Shown here in pieces: positions 22,340-34,190 of a stretch of DNA of 64,000 nucleotides (the first letter of the stretch is position 1; the number at the start of each line of letters is the position of its first letter). A model generated the notes under the pieces. The model searched no databases, was not told where the DNA came from, and saw only the letters and a list, made by a program, of their open reading frames with translations. This stretch comes from Cynocephalus volans. Taxonomy: Eukaryota > Chordata > Mammalia > Dermoptera > Cynocephalidae. Both the position numbers and the translations under genes were made by a program. The stretch spans positions 70,786,501 to 70,850,500 of the forward strand of contig NC_084466.1 of NCBI RefSeq assembly GCF_027409185.1, given 5' to 3'.

Positions 22340-23435
22340 TTATTCTGTGTGACCACTTAAGTGTATGATCCATTAGCTCAGTTGTCAGCTAATGATTAGA
22401 CAGAGATTTTCTTAAGTGCCTGGAACCAAAAAATTGCTCAGTGTTTGCTTAAGGGCTCTGTATAAATGTTGGGGCATGCCTTCGATATTTAGCCAGACAG
22501 CTTCTACCTTTTCTTCAGCTTTCACTTCATGCTTGCACAGAGCCTAAAATCAGGCAGAGGTGAGAGCAGTTTAGGGTGTCTCTGCTCTTCCCTGAGCATG
22601 CACACAGTCCTGAACATGTGCATAACCTTCTAGATTCCCAAGAATACATAAGTGCTTTTCAAAGTCCTTATGGACATCTCATTTCCAACCTTTTTTCCAA
22701 AGCCTTCTAGTTAGCTTATTATTTACCTCATCTGTTATCCATTGCTTCAGGCAGCAGTGACTAATGCCACCCAGATAGTGACATTAGCACTGAGTTCCAG
22801 TTAGGTAAGATAAAAACAAGCTTTTTGAATGTGTCTTTCAGGGAGATCAAACAAATCAAATAAGGACAATCTTTTCAGATCAGGTCTATGGTGCTCTGTT
22901 AAGTACCAGAAATGTGAGATGTTCTTTTCAAGGCTACTGCTGAGCTTGGGAGCAAGGTATACAACTAGAGTAGCATAAGTTAAAATACCACTGTGATAAT
23001 GCTTGCTGTTCTTACCAAAATTTGGGTTTTTTTTTTTTTTTTTTTTTAAATAACCCAGGTTGCTGTGAGCTTTTAGTTTCCAGAGCTCTGAAAAAGTTGT
23101 TTTTACAGATTTTGAGGGCCACTTTTATTGTTTTGATGGAGAGGCACTATTTCAAATTCCTTAATCTGCTATTTTTGCTAATGTCACCACTCTGTAATAT
23201 AATTTTACATCTTAACCAAATAGCTAGTTAATAACCTAATCATTATGATGACCTCAGAATAAAAACTGTACAGTTGCAGCTTGAAACTTTATCTGTGCTC
23301 TCAACCTCTTCAACTGAGTTATAAAGGATGATGTTAGTACATTTTTTCCTTCTTACCTACATCTGCAAGTACCTACCAAACTTTGTTATTTTTATTTATA
23401 ATACATGTAGCTATCTCTGTGCAAGACTGGGAATT
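22340..23435. other. Intergenic sequence, not assigned
   Basis: No gene or repeat is recognised apart from a T run at 23026-23047. Confidence 0.5.
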
Positions 23436-23439
23436 CCTA

Positions 23440-23535
23440 ATGACAGACATATGATTTGGTGATATTTACAAACTCTGGTGCTTATCAGAGAACCTGGCCC
23501 CTAGTGGGTACTCAATAAATGTATTCAATAATAAG
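23440..23535 (+). mobile_element. MIR/L2 3'-tail fragment
   Basis: The stretch ctcaataaatgtattcaata, preceded by agaacctggcccctagtggg, resembles the shared MIR/L2 3' terminus (cctggcacatagtaggtgctcaataaatg-type). Confidence 0.55.
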
Positions 23536-23599
23536 AGTAAAGAAAAAAACAATAGCTAACATATATTGAGTTCTACATGCTAAGAACCGTCTAAGCAAA

Positions 23600-23960
23600 A
23601 TTTTAAACTACTTTTTTAAATTGGGAAATATGCAGACAAGAATTCATGTAATATACATGGAACATTTAAAAAATGTTTAAAAAAATAACACATAACAACT
23701 CTGTAAGAATAGAACATGATCATTAACTTCAATATATCCTGTATTTCCCTCTTCATAATCTTGAATTGTGTTCCTCATTTCCTGTTTTCCTTGTAGCTTA
23801 CCACATGTGTATCTATGAATAATTTTGTTGTACCTTTTATACAAAGTTATATAAATGAAATCATACTATATTATTGTGATTTTCTTTTCTTGCTCAACAT
23901 TATGTATTTGAAAACCATTCATTTTTCACTACTGTGGAGTATTCCATTATATGGATATAT
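23600..23960 (-). mobile_element. Old L1 3' fragment, antisense
   Basis: The plus-strand text has aaatgaaatcatactatatt, cttgctcaacattatg and actgtggagtattccattat, antisense L1M 3'-end landmarks. Confidence 0.65.
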
Positions 23961-24099
23961 CTAAAAGATATGTGAACTAATTAGTCAAGACAGGATAGGC
24001 TATGCTGAGATAATAAACCTCCTAGGGGAGGATAAAAATAGAAAAAGTTTCCAGGATCAAGCCCCAGAGTATCCCAACTTTTAGAAGTCATGTAGAGGC

Positions 24100-24720
24100 A
24101 AAAGAGCCAGGGAAGAAGGTTGAAAAGGGGTTTAGACAGTAAAGTGGAAGGAAAACTAGGAAAAAGTAGTGATATAGAAGGCTTGCAAAGGATAATATTT
24201 TAAACAGAAGTGTGTGGAATGCTACTGAGAGTTCAAGAAAGTAAAAACAGAGAAGAATCCGTTGGATTTGGCAACATACAGTGCTGATGGAGATCTCATT
24301 AGGTTAGTTTGGGTGTAGTGGTGAGAGGCTGAAGCCATATTGGGATACTTTATAGAATGAGAAATAAAGAAGTACATGACAGCATGTGTGAACACCCATG
24401 AAAAGAAACAGAAATGAAGCTGTTAGGAGCCGAGAGGTGGAGAGTTTTAAAAAATATTATGAACAATCCATGTTGTGTATCCCATTGAGAATAATCCTAC
24501 AGAGAGGCCAGAAGTAACTGGTGAAGTAAAACAAAGGGAAAACCCAGAGGGGCTCTGGATGAGAGACTGGGAGCCAGAGCACGAAGTAAGGGAACAGCCT
24601 GTCACGGGAAGAGGGATACTGTCCCCAGGGCAAAGAGAAGACGGAGAAGGCGGTGCGGTACTGGAGAGTAGGAAACTGAGAGAGATTAATATAACATCTT
24701 CTATTTTCTCAGTGAATTAT
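24100..24720 (-). mobile_element. Probable L2-like repeat, minus orientation
   Basis: Segments such as gtggaatgctactgagagtt and ggatttggcaacatacagtg (24210-24290) resemble the reverse complement of an ancient L2-type repeat. The later part carries a plus-strand open frame (24475-24732) with no recognisable domain, which I regard as chance. Confidence 0.4.
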
Positions 24721-24822
24721 GAAGAACATTAACTAAGAGTGGGGGTGAAAAAGTCATCTTGAAAAGTGGGAAGGTGAGTTTCCAAAGAGACAGAGTAAAA
24801 TTGTGAAGCAATATGGAGTGCC

Positions 24823-25149
24823 TATCTTAGTCCGTTTGGGCTGCTACAACAAAATAACAAACTGGGTGGCTTATAAACAAGAGAAATTTATGTCTCACAC
24901 TTTGTGGTTGGGTAGTCCAAGATCAACGCACTAGCAGATTTGGTGTCTGGTGAGGCCCACTTCCTCACTGATGGCTGTCTTCTCACGGTAACCTCGCATG
25001 ATGGAAGGCAGGAGGGTCTCTCAGGCCTCTAAGAGCACTAATCCCTGACAACCTAATCGCCTCCCAAAGGCCCATCTCCTAATACCATCTTGGGGGTGAG
25101 AATTTAAGCATACGAATTTGGGGGGAACATAAACATTGAGACTATAACA
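24823..25149 (-). repeat. MaLR (MST/MLT1-type) solo LTR, antisense
   Basis: The plus strand reads tatcttagtccgtttgggct, actgggtggcttataaacaa, ccaagatcaacgcactagca, gacaacctaatcgcctccca and gactataaca, the usual reverse-complement text of MaLR LTRs. Exact 5-bp direct repeats gtgcc flank it (24818-24822 and 25150-25154), as expected for this superfamily. Confidence 0.9.
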
Positions 25150-25154
25150 GTGCC

Positions 25155-26745
25155 CATTTAAAGACTGTAATCATGAATTTAAAATCAAGTCTATCAATCT
25201 GCACGTGTGATTCTTCCCAGGTAGTATCCATCTGCTCAAGTACAAGCACAAGGAAAGAAATGGAAAAGTTCAATTAGAGAAGGGTTTTGCCAGGCAAATA
25301 CTTTTTCTCTCTGAAAAAACGGCTGACATGCATTTTCTAAGTTATACTTTTGCCAAATCAAAATAGTTCAAATGCAAATTATGAAGTATACAGCAAATCT
25401 AAGTGTTATGCTGATGGATTACCACTCACAATCTTCTATTTTGATTTGGTTCTCACGATAATGATGCCACATTCTATCTGCTGGTATTTCGCTGGTTATC
25501 TCAGTTTTGCCCTATATTATATATACTTCCTTTTCTATTAGTACATTTTCTAAAAACACATCAATGAAATATATAAAAATACTGCAATGACTGCTGCTCT
25601 AGAAATGGCTTAATATTTTATTTGAGAAAATCAAGTAAAAAGAAAATTACATCTCTTCCTAGAAAACAAAGGAATTCACTAATGGCAAGGTATTAATCCT
25701 TTTTCACAGTAAAAATAAATTATGTAAAATTTAAGTTCTTAATTTATACTTTATTTTGCATATTTTGTACATCACACATACTGACAGAAAAAGATTAAAA
25801 ATACAGACTTATACCCAAAATGGATGATATATAATCACTTTTGTTCCAAAAGAATATTAGTTATAAACGACTATAAACTTCAGACAGATGAATAGGCCAT
25901 GTTCTATAAATACTAATTTATGTTATATATTATATAATCTACTATAAATATTAATTTTATGTTAGTACTTCTCACAATATTTTGAACTAGTCCATTTTTT
26001 TCTTGTGCCTTAGTTTTCTTATTTATAATTTAGGGACTTACCGCTTTTTATAGATTTACCAGAAATTAAGACTTTTTGCTAGTAAGTAGTTACATCAAAC
26101 ACATTGAAAAAAATTTTTTTTTAAATATAGTGATTTTTGAATCTTCTTCACAGGTAAAGTTCTAAAGTCAGAGTCCAAATCAGACTTTGTGAGGGGCTAT
26201 CACAAAGAGAAGACACACTGCCCATTAGCAACTCTTTCTCTGGCAGTGTTTCTTAGTGTTCAAGTAGATCAATATTTCTTCGTTCTGAACACTACATGAA
26301 ATTTGTAATTGGTTGGATTTAGGATCCACACTGTGTGACAAATACCTACCTCTAAACACTAAGCTTACATGCAGCTCAGGATGCCTACATACCTAAAACT
26401 CACTGGAAGCACTGAGCTCCACCTTGAGTTCCATTCAGAGCATCCACAGACTGGAATCCACCCTACTTAAATTACTTTTTGCTCTTTTTTTCCTTTGTTG
26501 AGTGTATATTTAAAAATCACATAAAAATATGTGTAGTCAATTATGTACTCTGTGCTAAATTAAAACAGAAAGGAGATTCACTGCCATGTACACCAGCAGC
26601 ACAATCCACTGTTAGTTTTCTCTCTTCTAACAACCCTTTAAGGACAGTTATTTTGGGGGCAGACCACAGGCTAAGTTCAAAAAAGCTACTAAGTACACCT
26701 ACTTACATTAATAAGAAAGCAAATGAATCTTTAGGTAAAAAGACA
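25155..26745. other. Sequence downstream of COG6, not assigned
   Basis: A/T-rich single-copy-looking DNA. Two further minus-strand AATAAA hexamers occur near 25755-25750 and 25620-25612, so a longer COG6 3' UTR is possible. I see no gene. Confidence 0.45.
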
Positions 26746-27148
26746 TTTATTAGGTCATATCCTCATACTAATTCTTAAATTTAGACAAAATTTTTATAGC
26801 TATTAATTTAGAACTAGTCTGATTAAAAAAACCCATAAATCTCTCATACTACTTTTTGCCATACATTTATGATCCAGAAGAGGAGAAACTTCAGAGCTGG
26901 AGAGGTGGCTTGCAAAGAATGTTGCATCTCTCTGTATAGAGTAGATAAAGAGCAATAGTAACTCAGGTCAATGTGTTACTTACTTCCATGTTATTAAGAC
27001 CAAAAGAAATTACTGGGATCTACAATCTTATGATACAGAGAAAACTCTAACTATCAAATTTCAAAGTAAAGATTAACAGACTAGAAGATAAGACAAACTT
27101 CAGTGTTTTAGGCATACAACATTTTGCTAACACAATCAAATACAATAA
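26730..27148 (-). other. COG6: Probable COG6 3' untranslated region
   Basis: This is the sequence between the COG6 stop codon (27151-27149) and the cleavage zone of the nearest AATAAA. It has no clear interspersed repeat, which fits retained exon sequence. The downstream border is inferred. Confidence 0.45.
26746..26751 (-). promoter_or_regulatory. Candidate COG6 polyadenylation signal
   Basis: The plus strand tttatt gives AATAAA on the minus strand, about 400 bp after the COG6 stop codon. It is the first canonical hexamer I find downstream of the stop. Use is inferred, not shown. Confidence 0.4.
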
Positions 27149-27296
27149 TCATGAGAGAAGTGTCTGCACTTGGTGGGGTGATCGGTGTAGAATGCTCTCT
27201 GGATCTTTGTATTCATTCACTGGATTCATCACAGCTGCATACACTTCACTATAGGCTCTGCAGACTAATTCTGTAGACTGTTTCACGATCTGCTCT
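27149..27296 (-). CDS. COG6: COG6 terminal coding exon (148 nt)
   Basis: It completes the lysine and encodes [20 protein letters not shown] to HQVQTLLS and TGA (residues 251-299). The acceptor AG follows TTTATCAAT. The 9.4-kb intron before it holds an L1 (28951-30127), an L2-like repeat and a dimeric SINE. Confidence 0.97.
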
Positions 27297-30200
27297 CTAT
27301 TGATAAACAAACAAAATATTCACTAAGAATTGTAAGAAAGCTTCATATTTGAATCAATGCATTTCACTTTCGTAATTATCACATTTATATTATTCTAAAT
27401 CAATATACAACTACACAAGTTACTTGATTTTGGGATAGAACATATTTTATATATTTATATTTTAAATTCTTCTTCATTACTTTGTAGGTTCCAGAAGGCA
27501 GGGTGTTTTGTTCACTGCTGTATCTTTAGGGCTAGAACAGTGCCTGGTATATAGTGGATTGCTAAAGAACAAACGGAAACTGTGACCCATCATCAATGCA
27601 TTGATTTTGCAAAAGCAACTGATAACAGATTAATCTTTAAGAAAGAGGCTTACAACTATTCAAATTTATCAACATTTTTTCTTTCAGAAAAACTTACAAT
27701 AAAGTGCCCTTTCACCTGCAGCTCCTACACTAACAACCACATCTCCCAGGTTTCTCTTCATCTCTCCTTATCACTGAGCTAAAATGTGATACTTGCTTAC
27801 AACAAATCGCAGCATTCTCACCAACTATACATTTCTATAAAAGCATAGAAAACAACAGTAGATATAGTTTTGCGAATGCTTTGAAAATTACCTAGCTAGA
27901 AAAATATTATTAGGTTTATTAAATCTGCATCACTTCTCTCCACGTTTTCATGGCATTTACTTCCTCCTATCCCCTGCTCCTTGTACTATTTGTATATCAT
28001 TATATCTAGTCATGAGAACACTGGTACTGATTTTATAAATTTTTATGGAAACTAAATAAAGAATGCGTCCTTCAACCTTTACACGAAGACCCACTTTCCT
28101 TGTAGTGTTTCCCATTTCTGTTAATGGTATAACCAGGTCCTATCAACTCAGTTCATGTTCTAACATCTCTTCCTTGGGGTACACAAAAACTCCTATCTGG
28201 TCTTCCCGCTTCCGGTCCCTTCCATATACAATCCATCATAAGCACTGCTGTTAGATTAACCTTTCTGAAGCATATTTCTTATACCTCTCCCTTAGCCTGG
28301 TGCTTTCAAGGAGTTTCAATGGCTTCCTTTGATTTCAAAGTTGACATTCCTTCCCCCACTGTTCAAAATCCTTCTACTTTGTGTATCACTACTGTAATTC
28401 TGCAGTCCAATGAACTCCCGACTGTTCCCTCTGCCCTGGTCTTGCTAACCTCAGTTCCCTTGCTCACACTTCTCCATTTGCCTAGAATGCCTCTCTTACT
28501 ACTTTTAAATGCCCTTAATGTTCAGCAAAAATGTACTCTCTCTTCCATGAAGTCTTCCCTCATCTTCGGAACTAGAAATAATTACTTCCTTTCTGGAATG
28601 TTCACTGCACTTTTTCTGTTCCTCTCTTATGGCATTTACCACTCAACTTACATTAAAGCTTCTGTATCGTCTTGATTCTTTGATCCTGACAGCTTTGTGT
28701 TAGGAAAGGAGATAGTTCATCATCACATACATATAACAACTGCAATCTAACCCAATTCAAAATGTCAAAATACAATTTAAAAAATCTTTGGAATTACAGA
28801 AATATATGATGTTCACATCTTAGTTGTCCTGCAAAACTTCAAGTAACTTGATATTGTTCACGTTCCTATGTCCCTACTTTGAATATGATGTGTGGTCAAT
28901 AAGTGCTCACTGAATGCTTGAAGAAGAAAAAAATATTTTTTTAAAACTTTCAGGAAATAGGACTGGGCACAGACTTCATGAATACGACCCCAAAAGCACG
29001 GGCAACCAAAGGAAAAATAAACAAATGGGATTATATCAAACTAAAAAGCTTCTGCACAGCAAAAGAAACAATTAAAAGAGTTAAAAGACAACCAACAGAG
29101 TGGGAGAAAAATATTTGCAAAATATACATCTGACAAAGGATTAATATCCAGAATATATAAGGAACTCAAACAACTTTACAAGAAGAAAACAAGCAACCTA
29201 ATTAAAAAATGGGCAAAAGAGCTAAGTAGGCATTTCTCTAAGGAAGATAAACAAATGGCCAACAGACATATGAAAAAATGCTCAACATCACTCAGCATCC
29301 GGGAAATGCAAATCAAAACCACACTGAGATACCATCTAACCCCAGTTAGGATGGCTAAAATCCAAAAGACTCTGAACGATAAATGCTGGCGAGGTTGCGG
29401 AGAAAAAGGAACTCTCATACATTGTTGGTGGGACTGCAAAATGGTGCAGCCTCTATGGAAAATGGTATGGAGGGTCCTCAAACAATTGCAGATAGATCTA
29501 CCATACAACCCGGCTATCCCACTGCTGGGAATATACCCAGAGGAATGGAAATCATCAAGTCGAAGGTATACCTGTTCCCCAATGTTCATCGCAGCACTCT
29601 TTACAATAGCCAAGAGTTGGAACCAGCCCAAATGTCCATCATCAGATGAGTGGATACGGAAAATGTGGTACATCTACACAATGGAATACTACTCAGCTAT
29701 AAAAACGAATGAAATACTGCCATTTGCAACAACATGGATGGACCTCGAGAGAATTATATTAAGTGAAACAAGTCAGGCACAGAAAGAGAAATACCACATG
29801 TTCTCACTTATTGGTGGGAGCTAAAAATTAATATATAAATTCACACACACACACAGAAAACCGGGGGGGGGGAAGAAGATATAACAACCACAATTACTTG
29901 AAGTTGATACGACAAGCAAACAGAAAGGACATTGTTGGGGGGGAGGGGGAGAGGGAGAAGGGAGGGAGGTTTTGGTGATGGGGAGCAATAATCAGCCACA
30001 ATGTATATCGACAAAATAAAATTAAAAAATAAATAAATTTAAAAAAAATAATAAAAAAATAAATAAATAAAATAAAAGGTTATAAATACAAAAATAAAAA
30101 TAAAATAAAAATAAAATAAAAAAAAAATAAAACTTTAAGGAATCCTATTCTGGGCTCATAAGCCACCATTCTTTTCCACAAGTATGGAGTTAAGTGACTA

Positions 30201-33200
30201 TCTCAGGCCAAGCTTTTTCTTCACATAGTCAAGAGTAAGCTTATGTGACTGGCCAGACTAACATAATAGTGAGGGTGGTAATAATAATATTGTGTTAGTT
30301 GCCACACAAATCAATGCCATGAAATCACCATCAACAGAATATATTCTTTAGGCTGTTTTTCTAGGTGTTCTTCTAGCTGTTCTTTTCTGATGACAATGGC
30401 CAAATTAATATATTTGTAAGACTATCAGGAGACATATGTGCATCTGTGGTGTATAAAAGTACAAAAATAGTTCGATGGCATAAGGAGAAAAGTCCACTTA
30501 TGATCTTGGATCATCAGTACTTTTTTCTGATGGGATCCAAACTCTTGGAGAATTGAAGCAGCTTGACATTGTCCCAAAATTGCTAAAGATTCCAAACTGA
30601 GAGTGGGGAGAAGGAAGAAATGCTGGGTAAATTCTCTGATCAGACCTTTCTGCTAGAAGGAATGATAGTAGAAACTGGTTTAGAAACCTACTTAACCAAA
30701 TGAGGCTTCAAGACATTTTTTGATCTACTGATTAGTGATCTTTCCTATAAATAATTGAGCTTAGCAATAAATGCACCAAAATGATGTAAAAATTATTTTT
30801 TCATAAATGAAATAGATGGTATTTAAAAATTTGTTAGGTGTAATATACATTTGATACCCATTTTGCAGCAAGTCAGATACTGAATTTTAGAAATAATATT
30901 TTTAGTTCTTTACTCAAAGCAATATGACAGATTTGGGGGGGGAAAGCATTGATTACACACATCTCACACTTTAAAATTATATTCAATCTGAACGCAGTGT
31001 ATATTTGATAGTATATAAGGAGTACACAGAAACAAGGCTATTCCTTCTCACAAGAAGTTTAAGGTCAGAAAAAGGTACAATAATGAATATCATAAAATTT
31101 TTTAAAATCCAGAGTAACTGGTAAATGAGGAATTATGGAAAATTCTGAAGTAGTAAAATTTAAGATTTATTTCTAAGTCCTAATGATGAAAAATTTTAAA
31201 TTTACTGAAATTTAGTTGTAACTCAGGGCACATTTTTGTTTCTAAGCTAAATTAGCTTACAAATGTCTGTAACTCACAGACAGCTGACAAATCATTGTAA
31301 GTCTGCAATAGAGAAAAACATAGCAATACTGCTAAAACACAGATAATTAAATAAAACCAAGCCAATAAAAGCAAGCAAGAGTTTATAATTTATTTTAAAT
31401 TTTGGTGTTTTATGTTATAGAGCTTCTTCATTCTGCTCCTCGGTTGAAGAAGCTATTGAGATAAAGAAGGGATTAAATAATGAACATAGGTAAGCTGGAG
31501 AAAGAGATAGCAAAGCTGGTGGAGAAAAAGAAGACTTTATGGCAGTGGGGAAAAAAAAGGGAAGGAAAAGGAACTTTTCCTCTTGGCCCCTCAGCTAGCT
31601 GCTAAAGCCAACGGGACAGAAATAAAATAAAAAGGGAGATTCTCTAAAGTGAATCTGAATCAAACTTGAACTGTAAAGAGAGAGAACTCTGGCTGATAGT
31701 GTGATTCCTCATTACTAGACAAACATGAGTTCACTCGCCACTACCAAAACCAGGTATAGGTGCCTACACTCACCTCCATTAAATGTTTTCTAATGAATTC
31801 TACATGGAACAGCAGAGACAAAATGGTATTGTGCAGAAATTACTGTCAGAAGACTTGGACTATAGTTGAAGCTCTGCCACTGCCACTTAATATTGTTGCC
31901 TTGAACAAGTAATTTAACTTCTAGGACTACTTTCTCCACTGTAAAACAAAGTATTGAACTAGATAATCTTTTTAAGATACTTTCAGCTTTTAAATTATAC
32001 TACTCCACTAAGAGTTAAGAGCATTTTAATGAACTGCTGTTGAAAAAAAGACCTCTCTCTTACTGTGTCTGTCTACCTACCTACACACACATGCATACAC
32101 ATATACATACATACACACACATTATTTTGGGGAACTGGGTTCCCTAAATAATGACTTATAATAAGCATATCAGTTATTTGCATATAAATGGATGTTTCTG
32201 TAGTGCTAAAACAGTTTTACTTTCTTGCCATTTTCTATCCTCTCCTTTTTATTTACAGTAATAATTACCATGTAAATTTATCCTTTATCTTAAAAAGTAT
32301 ATGTACCTGTCTATCTGTCTATCTACACTGTCTGCCTCACTGTTGTCTTGGTCCAAATTATTTACTAATCACTAGTATCATATATGAAATAGAGTCTCAA
32401 ATAATGATGAATCATACAGCCATAAATAATCAATGTCCAAAATGGGAAAGTTTCAGATATTCTATAACTATATCCAAAACGACCAACAAATCAACTCAGT
32501 CATGTGCTTCTGAATGCTTGGAATTTCCTTATCCACTAATCACCCAGGTGCAAGTAGAGAAAAGCAATTTTTTTCGCAGTGTGTGCTGAGCACTGGTTCC
32601 AGCATGAGCATCCACCTCAGAGTTTACTTACATACTGTATTTTAATCAATCACAGCTAAGCCCATAGCTGATGAATGGAGAGTATTTACAGAATTCTGTA
32701 GTCCTGCTTTTCACAAGACCAAAGGATATGCAAAAAAGCTGGTTAAAAGGGTAAAAACAAACTCTTTTATCTGAATATAAGCTATGATCATCAACGAAGT
32801 CAGACCATTAACTTTCTTGGTCTCTTTGCCACCATGAATCTTCATAGATATTAATTTGTTAAGTGGTGCTCAATTGGCCTTTGGACAGCTTAATAATCCT
32901 CTCAATGCAGGCATAATTTCAAATCATCAGACATGATTCATATAAAGAATAAACACATGTCAAAAATTTAGTAACTTATTAATGAAGAAACTACTAAGAT
33001 CGTAAATCTGGTTCACAGAACATTTTGAGGAACTGGTCATTTATGGGCATTTGAAAAGGATGGTTAGAATAACATAGGTTAAATACAAAATGGGTTAACA
33101 TCCTATGGAACATGAAAAACCACAACCTTTGGGGCGATCTCTTCTACTGGACAGAATCTACAAATTAACATGTCCACAGAGTTTAGGGTCTTTAATAAAT

Positions 33201-34159
33201 AGTGATAGAGAATCAAACAAAGGTACATTCCTCTAAATAAATAATTCTTGATGGGCCTGTCAGCACTGCTTCAGTATGACAATGGAAGGATAGCCTATTC
33301 TCTCAGATCTCACTTGCCTAATTCCAAGTTTTGGAAAGTCTTTTTAAAAATTTCTTACATTTAAAAGGTAGCTTTCTATATCACTGTATCATATAGCAAA
33401 TATAATAATCATGGAGTCAATTTACTGTTAGAAAAAAAAGGAAAAAGAATTGAGGGAGAAGATCAGCTTGTCCTACAATTTTACAGAAGGCAACATTTTT
33501 CAGTTACTTATGCATCAGAATAACATACACTGAAAAATTCAATTTGTCCAGTTACAAATGTCATTGTGCCATTATAATCTAGTATTATAAATTTCAAAAA
33601 TCTTAATAAAAATTAATATATAACTAAAAAGATAAAATATGTTCATATAAATTAACTGTATTTTAAATAATTATTTAAAACACTGAACTAAATGCTTACT
33701 TCCAAAATCAGTAGGCTTGTCACTAATCAGTATTTTAGGATTTTGTTTGCCATAACAACACAACACAACTTTCATCACTACCATGAACTTAGCATTTCTA
33801 AAAATAGCTTATTTTAACATCAGGTTCTGTGATCATTAAAATTTAGCTTTATTATAGCACCACAGTTAAGAGTGCAATCAAATGTGCCACAGGAGAAAAG
33901 GTGTTAAAAATTTAAGCCTGAAAAACTAAGAAGAAAAGATAATATCCTTATGAATTATAGATTGGTTAAAATTTTAATTTCTCAGGCCAACCCCGTGGCT
34001 CACTCGGGAGGGCGTGGCGCTGGGAGCGCAGCGGGGCTGGGAGCGTCGAGGCCGCGGGTTCAGATCCTATACAGGGCTGGCCGGTGCGCTCACTGGCTGA
34101 GCGCGGTGCGGGCGACACCAAGCCAAGGGTTACGATCCCCTTACTGGACACACAAAAAA

Positions 34160-34190
<31 letters not shown>

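Noticed and set aside
24475..24732. 85-codon plus-strand frame rich in Glu/Arg/Gly
   Set aside because: It lies in a probable ancient repeat and has no supporting feature.
28319..28675. 118-codon plus-strand frame
   Set aside because: It falls within the L2-like repeat and is out of any expected coding context.
29176..29673. 165-codon minus-strand frame, repeated at 49880-50377
   Set aside because: It is the antisense shadow of the L1 ORF2 C-terminus; both copies exist because both L1 copies exist.
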